Assembly: GCF_014200595.1 (NCBI RefSeq)
Contig: NZ_JACHCG010000005.1
Location: 1 to 64,000 of the forward strand
DNA length: 64,000 bases
Direction of reading: 5' to 3'
Origin: Pedobacter cryoconitis
GTDB lineage: Bacteria > Bacteroidota > Bacteroidia > Sphingobacteriales > Sphingobacteriaceae
A model generated the notes under the pieces. The model ran no database searches and was not told the DNA's origin. It saw only the letters and a list, made by a program, of their open reading frames with translations. The position numbers and the translations under genes are program-made. This document shows positions 37,237 through 45,971 of the stretch, one piece after another. Positions within the stretch are counted from its first letter, which is position 1; every line of letters starts with the position of its first letter.

Positions 37237-37773
37237 ATGATACTTTCCGATAAGCGTATTCTAGAAGAGATTGACAGAGGGACAATAATTATTGAGCCCT
37301 TTAATCCAGATTGTCTGGGCACAAATTCCTATGATGTTCATCTTGGAAAATACCTGGCTACTTATACCGACAGAGTGCTTGATGCCAAAGCACACAATAA
37401 AATTCAGCATTTTGAGATTCCAAAAGATGGGTTTGTTTTACAACCCGGAACTTTATACCTGGGGGTAACCCTTGAATATACGGAGACACATGCACATGTT
37501 CCTTTCCTGGAAGGAAAATCGAGTACCGGCCGTTTAGGAATCGATATCCATGCAACTGCCGGAAAAGGCGATGTAGGTTTCTGCAATACCTGGACACTGG
37601 AAATTTCCTGTGCGCAGCCGGTAAGAATTTACGCAGGAATGCCAATTGGCCAGTTGATCTACTTTGCTGTAGAAGGTGACATTGAAACATTATACAACGC
37701 GAAAGATGATGCGAAATATAGCAACAAGACTACCAAGCCAGTAGAAAGCATGATGTGGAAGAACAGCTTTTAG
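37237..37773 (+). CDS. dcd: dCTP deaminase
   Basis: A 178-aa trimeric enzyme deaminating dCTP to dUTP, a step in dTMP synthesis. It starts MILSDKRILEEI. Conserved pieces: PDCLGTNSYDVHLG (Ser/Asp nucleotide contacts), LGVTLEYTETHAHVPFLEGK with the catalytic Glu, SSTGRLGIDIHATAGKGDVGF and the tail TKPVESMMWKN. Full length. It is divergent from the PPTase gene across a 65-base promoter region. Confidence 0.96.
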   Translation: MILSDKRILEEIDRGTIIIEPFNPDCLGTNSYDVHLGKYLATYTDRVLDAKAHNKIQHFEIPKDGFVLQPGTLYLGVTLEYTETHAHVPFLEGKSSTGRLGIDIHATAGKGDVGFCNTWTLEISCAQPVRIYAGMPIGQLIYFAVEGDIETLYNAKDDAKYSNKTTKPVESMMWKNSF

Positions 37774-37808
37774 AAAGCGTTTAAACTTTGCATTAATTTA
37801 TAGCATTT

Positions 37809-37843
37809 GAGCCTCAATATCCTTATATTGAGGCTCTATTTTT
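37809..37843 (+). terminator. Terminator after dcd
   Basis: Perfect 12-bp stem, GAGCCTCAATAT (37809-37820) with 37825-37836, CCTT loop, then a T-rich tract. Confidence 0.9.
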
Positions 37844-37853
37844 TTACTACGCT

Positions 37854-40544
37854 ATGAAACCCAAATATCTTTATGCTTGTCTTTTCCTGCTGGTTTGCGC
37901 CTTCTCTTTTGCATTCAGAATAGCAGATGATCCTTTCGAAACACTGTTAAAGAAACTTGCTGAGTATACGCAGGAAAATCCACAGGAAAAAGTCCACTTA
38001 CATCTGGATAAGCCTTATTATGCGATTGGTGACAACATCTGGTTTAAAGCATATGTAACCGATAACAGTACGGACCAGCTTTCCAAAATCAGTGAGATTC
38101 TATATGTAGAGCTGATCAATGAAGGCGACTCTGTTAAACGTCAGCTTAAACTTCCGCTGGTCTCCGGCCTCACCTGGGGGGATTTCAAATTAACAGATAC
38201 TTTAGCCGAAGGAAATTACAGAATCAGAGCTTATACGCAATTGATGAGAAATGCGGGCCCCGATTTCTTTTTCGATAAAACGATAAAAATTGGGAATGCA
38301 TGGGCGAATAAAGTGCTGACCAACACTAAATACACCTATAGTAAAAAAGACAATGAGAATAATGTGAATGCAGTAATTAAGTTCACAGACAAAAAGAATG
38401 AGCCTTATACAGAAATCCCTGTAACCTATACAGTAAAGCTGAGAGACAAAACGGTAGAAAAAGGAAAAGCGACAACCAATGCACAGGGAGAGATTTCCCT
38501 TTCTTTTAGCAGTAAACAGGCCGAACTACTAACTTCCGGAAGAATTACGGCTACGCTTACTTTGGACAATAAAGAGAAAATCGTTAAAACTATCCCAATC
38601 AAGGCAGTTTCGGACGCGGTTGCTGTTCAGCTGTTTCCCGAAAGCGGAAACCTTGTGGAAGACCTTCCTTCGAGAGTTGGAATTAAAGCAATTGGATCAT
38701 CCGGCCTTGGAGTGGATGTTTCAGGTATGATTGTGGACAATGAGGGGACAGAAGTTCTTCCTTTCAACACCACGCACCAGGGAATGGGCAGTTTCATCTT
38801 AAATCCGCAACCAGGGAGAACGTATACCGCAAAAGTTAAATTAAAGGATGGCACTCTTCAGCAAATCCCTTTTCCTAAAGTGCTGACTTCTGGTTATGTA
38901 CTCGCCATTAACAATACAGACAGTAATAAAGTCAGTGCTAAAATATTACTTAGCCAGTCGTTGCTGAATACTGGCGAAATGAAATTGGTTATTCAGCATA
39001 ACAACACAGTAACTGCGGTACTGAAAGTGAACACACTGAAGCAAATCAGTGCGATTGCACTGAATAAAAAGGAACTTCCATCAGGTGTCCTTCATTTTAC
39101 GTTGTTCTCTCCTGAAAATATTCCGGTTGCTGAAAGATTGATTTTTCTTAACAATCCCGCCGATCACATCGATCTTAATGTACTGAATTTAAAAAAATCA
39201 TACCAGGTCAGAGAGTATGTACCGATTGAGTTATCGGCCACAGCTGAAGGTAAACCTACTTATGGTAGTTTTTCGGTCGCAGTAACCAATGCAAGTATCG
39301 TAGAACCTGATGTTGACAATGAAAGTAATATCATGACTTCTTTGTTATTGAGTTCAGACCTCAAAGGATACATTGAGAAACCCAATCAATATTTCCGTGA
39401 TAACAGCGTACAAACCAGGGCAAATTTAGATGAACTGATGCTGACTCAGGGCTGGAGCAGGTTTTTATGGAAAGATGTAATCGGAAATACAGTTGTTAAA
39501 CCTGTTTTTGCAGCAGAAAAGTCCTTAAAGGTAAGTGGTACCGTGACTACACCAGGTGGAAAACCTATTGCCAAAGGAAAGGTTACCTTGTTTTCCAACA
39601 AAGGAGGGTTCTTCATGCTGGATACTTTAACGGATGCCAATGGACATTTTAATTTTGAGAACCTCAGTTTTAGTGACACCACAAAATTTGTTGTTCAGGC
39701 CAGAAATGCCAAAGACAAAAAGTTCGTTGAAATAAAAATTGACCAGGTTCCCGGACAGCTGGTTACGCCAAATAAAAATACAGGCGATATTGAAATCAAT
39801 GTGAATGAAGCAATACAAAGTTATATTATCAAGAGTGAGGGTTATTTTGATGACCTGACTAAACGCGGATTGCTGGAAAGGAGTTATACACTTAACCAGA
39901 TAAATATTGTACAACAGGTATTAAAGGCGAAGAACTCAACAAACTTAAATGGCGCTGGTCGTGCAGATGCGGTCATCAAAGGTTCAGATTTGAATTATTG
40001 CAGCAGCTTAGCGCAATGTCTGCAAGGCAGGGTTGCGGGATTAACGGTTCGGGGTTCTGAGGCTTTCTTAGTCCGGAATAATGGGGTGCCTATGCAAATT
40101 ATTCTGGATGGAACCAATGTAGGTTCAGATTTCCTGGACAATATTCAACCTAATGATGTAGAAACTATAGAAGTATTGAAAAGTGGTGCAACTACTGCCA
40201 TTTACGGATCAAGAGGTTTTGGAGGTGTTTTAATCATCACCACTAAAAGAGGTGGCAATGCAGGTTATTCTACTTATGCACCAGGAATTATTAATATTAC
40301 TGCCTCTGGCTATTATGCGGTACGCGAGTTTTATTCTCCGAAATACAATACCTCACAAAACACAAAAATAGCCGACAAGAGGACTACTGTTTACTGGAAT
40401 CCCAATATAGCGACCAATGAAACGGGAACAGCTAAATTTAATTTCTATAATACAGACGAATCCGGGACTTATAGAGTTGTTATAGAAGGAATGAACATGG
40501 ATGGCCGCATGGCCAGAAAAGTATATACTTACGAAGTAAAATAA
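37854..40544 (+). CDS. Secreted MG2-like / carboxypeptidase-regulatory / TonB-plug protein without a barrel, 896 aa
   Basis: Exported protein with a signal peptide (residues 1-22). Residues about 36-145 are an MG2-type macroglobulin domain (EKVHLHLDKPYYAIGDNIWF). Several beta domains follow, then a carboxypeptidase-regulatory-like fold near 565-640 (SGTVTTPGGKPIAKGKVTLF). At about 705-800 is a TonB-receptor plug-like domain (SLAQCLQGRVAGLTV, IQPNDVETIEVLKSGATTAI, GSRGFGGVLIITTKRG). The last 95 residues end in a beta domain, and there is no 22-strand barrel. It may bind a receptor or TonB-system partner, or be an envelope assembly factor. Isomerase and reductase genes follow 7 and 3 bases apart. 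Confidence 0.8.
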   Translation: MKPKYLYACLFLLVCAFSFAFRIADDPFETLLKKLAEYTQENPQEKVHLHLDKPYYAIGDNIWFKAYVTDNSTDQLSKISEILYVELINEGDSVKRQLKLPLVSGLTWGDFKLTDTLAEGNYRIRAYTQLMRNAGPDFFFDKTIKIGNAWANKVLTNTKYTYSKKDNENNVNAVIKFTDKKNEPYTEIPVTYTVKLRDKTVEKGKATTNAQGEISLSFSSKQAELLTSGRITATLTLDNKEKIVKTIPIKAVSDAVAVQLFPESGNLVEDLPSRVGIKAIGSSGLGVDVSGMIVDNEGTEVLPFNTTHQGMGSFILNPQPGRTYTAKVKLKDGTLQQIPFPKVLTSGYVLAINNTDSNKVSAKILLSQSLLNTGEMKLVIQHNNTVTAVLKVNTLKQISAIALNKKELPSGVLHFTLFSPENIPVAERLIFLNNPADHIDLNVLNLKKSYQVREYVPIELSATAEGKPTYGSFSVAVTNASIVEPDVDNESNIMTSLLLSSDLKGYIEKPNQYFRDNSVQTRANLDELMLTQGWSRFLWKDVIGNTVVKPVFAAEKSLKVSGTVTTPGGKPIAKGKVTLFSNKGGFFMLDTLTDANGHFNFENLSFSDTTKFVVQARNAKDKKFVEIKIDQVPGQLVTPNKNTGDIEINVNEAIQSYIIKSEGYFDDLTKRGLLERSYTLNQINIVQQVLKAKNSTNLNGAGRADAVIKGSDLNYCSSLAQCLQGRVAGLTVRGSEAFLVRNNGVPMQIILDGTNVGSDFLDNIQPNDVETIEVLKSGATTAIYGSRGFGGVLIITTKRGGNAGYSTYAPGIINITASGYYAVREFYSPKYNTSQNTKIADKRTTVYWNPNIATNETGTAKFNFYNTDESGTYRVVIEGMNMDGRMARKVYTYEVK

Positions 40545-40551
40545 AAAACCT

Positions 40552-41313
40552 ATGAACACAATCAATGTGACAATAAAAGATCGTTTAGCACTGATTACGC
40601 TTAACCGCGGTAAATCCAATGCACTAAACAGGGAGATGATCACTGAGCTGACCGATATGCTCCATAATATTGCAAATGATGACAATATAGGCGGAGTAAT
40701 CATTGCAGGCCGCGATAACTTTTTTTCTGCGGGCCTGGACTTAATCGAACTGTATGGGTACAATGAAGAAGAAGCAGAGTCTTTCTGGCATTTATTCCTG
40801 GCATTCATAGCTAAAATCACCGCTTTTAAAAAACCTATGGTTGCTGCAATCAATGGTCATTCTCCTGCCGGAGGATGTGTGATTGCTTTAGCTTGTGATG
40901 CAAGAGTGATGGCTGAAGGCAAATTTATTATTGGTTTGAATGAAGTCCCTGTCGGAATTATCGTTCCTGAGAGCATTTTCAGCCTGTATGCTTTCTGGCT
41001 GGGTAAAGGTCATGCAACCAGAAGTCTATTAGAAGGCAAGTTATTCAGCCCTGAAGAGGCTTTAAATATTGGCCTGGTAGATGAACTGGTGAATCAGGAT
41101 AGCATTATGACCGCTGCGGAACGCAAAATAAGAAAATACATGGCGCTGGAACCTAATACCTGGCAGCAGAGTAAGCTGAACATCAGAAAAGAGCTGATTG
41201 CAGCGACTTCTGCGGATCAGTCTGAAGCATTAAAAGTTATGCTTGCGCAATGGTGGTCACCGGCTACGCGGAATATTTTGAAAATGATTATTGACAACCT
41301 TCAAAAGAAATAA
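40552..41313 (+). CDS. Probable delta3,delta2-enoyl-CoA isomerase (crotonase fold)
   Basis: A 253-aa crotonase-superfamily enzyme. The oxyanion-hole segment is IIAGRDNFFSAGLDLIELYG and the second is NGHSPAGGCVIALACDARVM. The hydratase Glu of the GGGCE motif is Val110 here, while Glu131 in IGLNEVPVGI is kept. One catalytic Glu in an IGLNE context is the pattern of mitochondrial-type enoyl-CoA isomerase (ECI1/DCI), not of hydratases. It should move cis-3 or trans-3 double bonds to trans-2. The dienoyl-CoA reductase gene follows after 3 bases, which fits unsaturated fatty-acid beta-oxidation. Confidence 0.8.
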   Translation: MNTINVTIKDRLALITLNRGKSNALNREMITELTDMLHNIANDDNIGGVIIAGRDNFFSAGLDLIELYGYNEEEAESFWHLFLAFIAKITAFKKPMVAAINGHSPAGGCVIALACDARVMAEGKFIIGLNEVPVGIIVPESIFSLYAFWLGKGHATRSLLEGKLFSPEEALNIGLVDELVNQDSIMTAAERKIRKYMALEPNTWQQSKLNIRKELIAATSADQSEALKVMLAQWWSPATRNILKMIIDNLQKK

Positions 41314-41316
41314 GTT

Positions 41317-42192
41317 ATGTACAATCAACCCATGTTAAGAGATGATGCTTTAAAGGGCAAAACAATTGTAGTTACTGGTGGTGGTACCGGGCTTGGTAAA
41401 GCAATGGGCACCTATTTCCTGAAGCTTGGTGCCAATTTAGTGATCACCAGCCGCAAAGCTGATGTGTTACAGAAAACCGCAGATGAGCTGGAAAAAGAAA
41501 CAGGTGGCAAAGTACTGGCAGTAACTTGTGATGTACGTGATTATGAACAGGTGGAAAATGTACTGGCAGAAACGCTTAAAACTTTTGGACGTGTAGATAG
41601 CCTGCTGAACAATGCGGCAGGAAATTTCATCTCTCCTACGGAGCGTTTATCGGCCAATGCCTTTTCTACGGTTATAGATATCGTGCTCAAAGGATCGGTC
41701 AATTGTACGCTTGCCTTTGGTAAACACTGGATCAAAGAGAAACAGGCGGCAAGCATTTTAAACATTGTAACAACTTACGCTTTTACGGGTTCAGCTTTTG
41801 TGGTGCCTTCGGCCTGTGCCAAGGGTGGTGTACTGGCAATGACGCGTTCTCTTGCGGTGGAGTGGGGAAAATATGGCATCAGAACGAATGCAATTGCGCC
41901 TGGTCCTTTTCCAACTAAAGGAGCATGGGAACGTTTGCTTCCGGGAGATCTGGCAGAAAAGTTCGATTTCAAAAACCGTGTTCCACTGAAACGTGTTGGA
42001 GAACATCAGGAGCTGGCAAACCTTGCTGCATTCCTGGTGAGTGATTTTTCAGGGTATATCAATGGAGAAGTGATCAGTATAGATGGTGGGGAGTGGTTAC
42101 AGGGCGCCGGCCAGTTTAATGGGCTGGAAGCTATTCCTGGTGAGATGTGGGATGCGTTTGAACAAATGACAAGATCAGCTAAAGGCAGCTGA
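41317..42192 (+). CDS. Probable 2,4-dienoyl-CoA reductase (SDR, mitochondrial type)
   Basis: A 291-aa short-chain reductase. The nucleotide loop is TGGGTGLGKAMG at residues 20-31, and NNAAGNF at 98-104. The catalytic set is Tyr154, Ser165 and Lys169, in VTTYAFTGSA and PSACAKGG. This spacing (+11, +15) equals that of human DECR1 (Tyr199, Ser210, Lys214) and replaces the usual YxxxK of SDRs. It should use NADPH to reduce 2,4-dienoyl-CoA to 3-enoyl-CoA, the substrate of the isomerase encoded just upstream. This is not the flavoenzyme FadH of enterics. Confidence 0.85.
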   Translation: MYNQPMLRDDALKGKTIVVTGGGTGLGKAMGTYFLKLGANLVITSRKADVLQKTADELEKETGGKVLAVTCDVRDYEQVENVLAETLKTFGRVDSLLNNAAGNFISPTERLSANAFSTVIDIVLKGSVNCTLAFGKHWIKEKQAASILNIVTTYAFTGSAFVVPSACAKGGVLAMTRSLAVEWGKYGIRTNAIAPGPFPTKGAWERLLPGDLAEKFDFKNRVPLKRVGEHQELANLAAFLVSDFSGYINGEVISIDGGEWLQGAGQFNGLEAIPGEMWDAFEQMTRSAKGS

Positions 42193-42230
42193 TCCGGCCT
42201 GATTCAGCTAAAATAGTTTAATATCAATAG

Positions 42231-42270
42231 GAGCGTGTTTAAAATTGTAAATTAAACACGCTCTTATTTT
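42231..42270 (+). terminator. Terminator after the reductase gene
   Basis: Perfect 12-bp stem, GAGCGTGTTTAA (42231-42242) with 42252-42263, a 9-base loop, then TATTTT. Confidence 0.88.
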
Positions 42271-42280
42271 AAGAATAGTT

Positions 42281-42288
42281 TATTTTTG
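42281..42288 (+). promoter_or_regulatory. -7 promoter box 4 bases before clpS start
   Basis: TATTTTTG matches TAnnTTTG, followed by TATC and the ATG at 42293. This is the same TTTG-TATC-ATG arrangement as at sdaA. It lies directly after the upstream terminator, so it must serve clpS if active. Confidence 0.5.
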
Positions 42289-42292
42289 TATC

Positions 42293-42574
42293 ATGTCAAC
42301 AGAAACAAAGGAAGAAACATTTACACTGGAAGAGATTTTAACCTCCCTTAAAACCTCGCATCGGCTGATTTTATGGAATGATGATGTAAATACTTTTGAT
42401 CATGTAATCTATTGTATGACAAAATATCTTGATTATACAGAGTCGCAGGCAGAGAAAATTGCCTGGGAAGTGCATAATAAAGGTAAGTGTGCTGTACTGG
42501 AAGGTTCTTTCACTGAAATGGAAGTCTACCGTAAAATCCTTCAGCAGGAAGGGTTAACGGTAACTGTAGACTAG
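42293..42574 (+). CDS. clpS: ATP-dependent Clp protease adaptor ClpS
   Basis: A 93-aa N-recognin adaptor delivering N-degron substrates to ClpAP. Core signature: LILWNDDVNTFDHVIYCMTKYL and, further on, AEKIAWEVHNKGKCAVLEGSF, with the Asn-Asp-Asp and His residues of the N-degron pocket. The N-terminal 25 residues are a flexible acidic arm. Its last bases overlap the stop of the convergent thioredoxin-fold gene by 4 bases. clpA is not in the window. Confidence 0.93.
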   Translation: MSTETKEETFTLEEILTSLKTSHRLILWNDDVNTFDHVIYCMTKYLDYTESQAEKIAWEVHNKGKCAVLEGSFTEMEVYRKILQQEGLTVTVD

Positions 42575-43173
42575 TTTTCCAGGCTGCTGATCAATGCGGT
42601 CAGCTCCAGCTGAGTCGTTTGTGTTCTATCTTTAGCATACCACAGGTGCAAGCGCTCTGCAAGTTCAAACATATCAGAGGTTTCCTTTTTCCATTCTCCT
42701 AACAGGTGTTGCAGCACTTCTGGCCTTGGCCCCCATTTGGAAATCAATCCGCCGTTCGCATCCAGCAAGAGTAAAACTGGAATAGCCCGCCCTCCGTGAG
42801 TGAGGTGTGCGTCTATCAGCGGCAGATTTTGATCTCTGAGCACAAAACGCAACGCAAATTTCTCTGGTGCAAATTCTACCATTTTCTCAAATAAGGGAAC
42901 GATCTGCGCGGCATCTCCACACCATCCTTCGGAAATTACCAGCAGCTGATAGCTTTTTTCCAGCTTTTTAATGGCTGCTATAAAAGCTTCATTGAGCACG
43001 CCGGTCTTATCGACCCTGCTCATTCGCTGTACATTCATTTTGCTGTAGTGCAGCATGGCTTCGCTATGATCGGCGCCCGTTGTTTTATTGCTTTTAAGAA
43101 GAGAATCTATCAAATCCCTATACTTGGAATAAGTTAATCCTTCATTCACAAAAATATTACTGTAATTACTCAT
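42571..43173 (-). CDS. Thioredoxin-fold protein lacking the CxxC pair, 200 aa
   Basis: Cytosolic thioredoxin-like protein (Thioredoxin_9 type). The active-site loop is ISEGWCGDAAQ with Trp84-Cys85-Gly86-Asp87-Ala88, so only the first cysteine of CxxC remains and dithiol oxidoreductase activity is unlikely. A later cis-Pro motif (GGRAIPVLLLLDANG) keeps the fold. A helical N-terminal 70-residue extension precedes it. It may act by a single cysteine, for example in reversible thiolation or bacillithiol-type reactions. Confidence 0.8.
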   Translation of the reverse strand: MSNYSNIFVNEGLTYSKYRDLIDSLLKSNKTTGADHSEAMLHYSKMNVQRMSRVDKTGVLNEAFIAAIKKLEKSYQLLVISEGWCGDAAQIVPLFEKMVEFAPEKFALRFVLRDQNLPLIDAHLTHGGRAIPVLLLLDANGGLISKWGPRPEVLQHLLGEWKKETSDMFELAERLHLWYAKDRTQTTQLELTALISSLEN

Positions 43174-43267
43174 AATCGCGTTGTAATAAAATAGTTACCC
43201 CCCTTTTTTCTCACTCTCAGGCCGTTACTTTGCCGCTATAAAAAAAACTAAACACAGACTATTCTAA

Positions 43268-45754
43268 ATGAAGAACTATTGCGCAAAGTTTCTATTCGTA
43301 ACTTTCACTATTTGTACCACAATTTTTCAACTAAATGCACAAACTCCTGCTACTGGTAAACTTACTGGAAAAGTAGTAGACATCCAAAATAATGAAACAG
43401 TTCCTTTCGCCACAGCAATATTAATTAACAGAAAAACGAAAGCGACTGTTAAGGTTGCGCAAACTGATGCTGATGGCGCTTTGCTGATGAATGATATTCC
43501 TGCGGGAGTTTTCACTTTTAAGATCAGCTATGTGGGTTATCAGACCATGGTCAGGGACTCTGTAGCAATCACTAAAAATCAGCGGATCATTAACCTGGGC
43601 ACGATAAAAATGAAGGCTTCCAAGGGCAATGTATTAAGTGAGGTCACAATTTCAGGAAAGAAAAGCCCTATACAGCTGGGTATTGACAAAAAGGTTTTCT
43701 CGGTAGAGCAAAGTCTGGTGAGTGAGGGCGGTTCTGCCAGTGATTTATTACAGAATGTACCTTCTGTACAGATTGATGTGGATGGAAATGTGAGTTTAAG
43801 GGGTTCTACTGGAGTAAAGGTATTAATTGATGGCAAACCGTCTTTAATTGCGGGCGGAGATATTGCACAGGTACTGGCTTCTATTCCGGCGAGTTCAATT
43901 GAGACGGTAGAGGTGATCACAAATCCGTCGTCAAAGTATGATGCGGAGGGACAGTCTGGTATTATTAACATCGTTCTGAAGAAAAACACGAAGTTAGGTT
44001 TCAATGGAAATGTAGCTTTAACGGCTGGAAACAGAGATAATTACAATGGAAATGTGAGTTTAAGTTTCCAGAATAAGAAGATTAATATTTATGGAAATTA
44101 TGGGTACCGGTATGGTAGCCGCCCAGGTGGTGGTTATAATAATATCCAGTACCTGACGCGCAAGGATTCTCTGGCTTATGCGGATCAGCTGAGCAAATGG
44201 GGGTCGGTTGATAAAACCCACAATTTAAAGACTGGATTAGATTATTATTTGACGGACAAGGATATTTTAAGTTTTTCGGGCGGGTTCAATAGCAGGATTA
44301 ATGACCGTACGGAGTTTTTGGATATTAATAAGTATGCGGCCGGAAGGGTTCCTCTGGAATTCAGCAAAAGGGTAAATACGAATGATGGAAGTGGTCATAG
44401 TTATGATTTAAATTTAGATTACAGCCATAAGTTTAAGCCGAACCAGGAGCTGACTTTCAATTTTGGCTATTCTACGGGCACGAATGATAATTTCCAGGTT
44501 TATAATACTTCGGTTTATAGTGTGAATGGGGTCCCTGCTTCGTCAGCTGCGGATATACTGAACAATACGAATGATGGAACGAACAAGAATTATAATATCC
44601 AGCTGGATTATACGATGCCTTTAGGGAAATCAGGAAAGATTGAGACTGGATATAGAAGCCAGATCAGGTATTCTGATGCAAATACGGTAGCCAAAAGGTT
44701 TGATAATGTTTCGGGTGCTTATGTGGATAATCTTCCTTTGTCGAATGATTTTGATAGTAAGGATCAGGTGCATGCGATTTATTTAAATTATCAGAACCAG
44801 ATTAAGAATTTTGGTTATCAGCTTGGGTTAAGGGCTGAGGATGCGTTGCTGAATACGAATTCTGGTGGGTATGATCAGTCGGGTGTGTTTGCGACTGCGC
44901 CTGCAAGGATTGCTTATAAAAGGTTATATCCGAGTGTTTATTTAACGCAGAAGTTTACTGGTGAGCAGCAGATTCAGCTGAGTTATACGAGAAGGGTAAA
45001 CAGACCGAGACCGTGGGATACGAACCCGTTTATTGATTATTCTGATCCGCTGAACTGGCGCAAGGGTAATCCGAATTTGTTGCCGGAGGATGTGCATTCT
45101 TTTGAGCTTGGTTATAGCAAGTTCTGGCCTAAGGTGACTTTGATTTCGAGTGTTTATTTGAGACAGACGAATGATTTGATTCAAAGGGTAAGGTCTGTGC
45201 CTGATGCGGATGGGGTAATTATCACAACGCCTGAGAATTTAACGAAGGATCTTTCGAGTGGTTTGGAGTTTATTGCAAAGGTGGATGCGCTGAAGGTGTG
45301 GAATTTTACCGGGAATCTGAATGTTTATCATAGTAAGATTGACGGGGTTCCGGCTTTTGGTATCCAGGGTAATTCTGGGTTCAGCTGGAATGCGAATCTG
45401 ACGAATAATTTTGTGTTACCGCATAGTATTACGTTGCAGGTAAGGGCGGATTATAATTCTTCGCAGGTGTTGGCACAGGGTACGAGAAAGGCGATGTATG
45501 GTGTTGATGGTGGCGCGAAGTATGATTTTAAAGGAAGAAAGGCTTCTCTTAGTTTCAATGTGAGGGATATTTTTAATACGAGAAAGTTTGGGATGCTGAC
45601 GCAGGATGCGAATTCTATTGTTGATTTTCAAAGGTATCAGCAGGGGCCTATGGGGAATTTGACGTTCTCTTACAGGTTCGGGAAAACTAGTTTTATGAAG
45701 AAGGGTAAAAAGGTGGAGCAGCAGGATAGTAAGCCTGACGAAGGATCCTTTTAA
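43268..45754 (+). CDS. TonB-dependent receptor-like outer-membrane protein, 828 aa
   Basis: Exported outer-membrane beta-barrel. Signal peptide residues 1-25 (ends LNAQ). Carboxypeptidase-regulatory-like domain about 30-115 (GKLTGKVVDIQNNETVPFAT, VGYQTMVRDSV). Plug domain about 130-235 (LLQNVPSVQIDVDGNVSLRG, IETVEVITNPSSKYDAEG). The rest is a barrel of the outer-membrane beta-barrel family (LGYSKFWPKVTLISSVYLRQ), ending in a 20-residue charged tail. Substrate unknown; no SusD gene accompanies it, so it is not a classical glycan pair. The gene shows G- and T-rich codon use, unlike its neighbours. Confidence 0.88.
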   Translation: MKNYCAKFLFVTFTICTTIFQLNAQTPATGKLTGKVVDIQNNETVPFATAILINRKTKATVKVAQTDADGALLMNDIPAGVFTFKISYVGYQTMVRDSVAITKNQRIINLGTIKMKASKGNVLSEVTISGKKSPIQLGIDKKVFSVEQSLVSEGGSASDLLQNVPSVQIDVDGNVSLRGSTGVKVLIDGKPSLIAGGDIAQVLASIPASSIETVEVITNPSSKYDAEGQSGIINIVLKKNTKLGFNGNVALTAGNRDNYNGNVSLSFQNKKINIYGNYGYRYGSRPGGGYNNIQYLTRKDSLAYADQLSKWGSVDKTHNLKTGLDYYLTDKDILSFSGGFNSRINDRTEFLDINKYAAGRVPLEFSKRVNTNDGSGHSYDLNLDYSHKFKPNQELTFNFGYSTGTNDNFQVYNTSVYSVNGVPASSAADILNNTNDGTNKNYNIQLDYTMPLGKSGKIETGYRSQIRYSDANTVAKRFDNVSGAYVDNLPLSNDFDSKDQVHAIYLNYQNQIKNFGYQLGLRAEDALLNTNSGGYDQSGVFATAPARIAYKRLYPSVYLTQKFTGEQQIQLSYTRRVNRPRPWDTNPFIDYSDPLNWRKGNPNLLPEDVHSFELGYSKFWPKVTLISSVYLRQTNDLIQRVRSVPDADGVIITTPENLTKDLSSGLEFIAKVDALKVWNFTGNLNVYHSKIDGVPAFGIQGNSGFSWNANLTNNFVLPHSITLQVRADYNSSQVLAQGTRKAMYGVDGGAKYDFKGRKASLSFNVRDIFNTRKFGMLTQDANSIVDFQRYQQGPMGNLTFSYRFGKTSFMKKGKKVEQQDSKPDEGSF

Positions 45755-45798
45755 GGGGGCTTCGTCTGGGGGTTCTCCACCAGGTTTTAATAAAAAAG

Positions 45799-45863
45799 CA
45801 GCCTTGTATTTTGACGGATTTCTCTGAAGAGAGAAATATTGTCAAAATACAGGGCTGACTTTT
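45799..45863 (+). terminator. Large terminator hairpin after the TonB receptor
   Basis: Outer stem CAGCCTTGTATTTTGAC (45799-45815) pairs with 45841-45857 with one G-T pair. Inner bases ATTTCTCT and AGAGAAAT form a second stem over GAAG. TTTTTT follows. A-runs on the left also allow minus-strand function. Confidence 0.8.
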
Positions 45864-45971
45864 TTATTAAAAATCATTTATTTGGAGAAACCTATAGCGC
45901 TCAGGCCCTCCTTCTGCGTCATGGGAAATATGGCGGATAGTTTGGCAGGGTTTTTAAAGGAAATACTTTTA

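Noticed and set aside
43268..45754. SusC of a glycan-utilisation pair
   Set aside because: No SusD gene or glycoside hydrolase lies beside it, and the barrel matches the generic outer-membrane beta-barrel family better.
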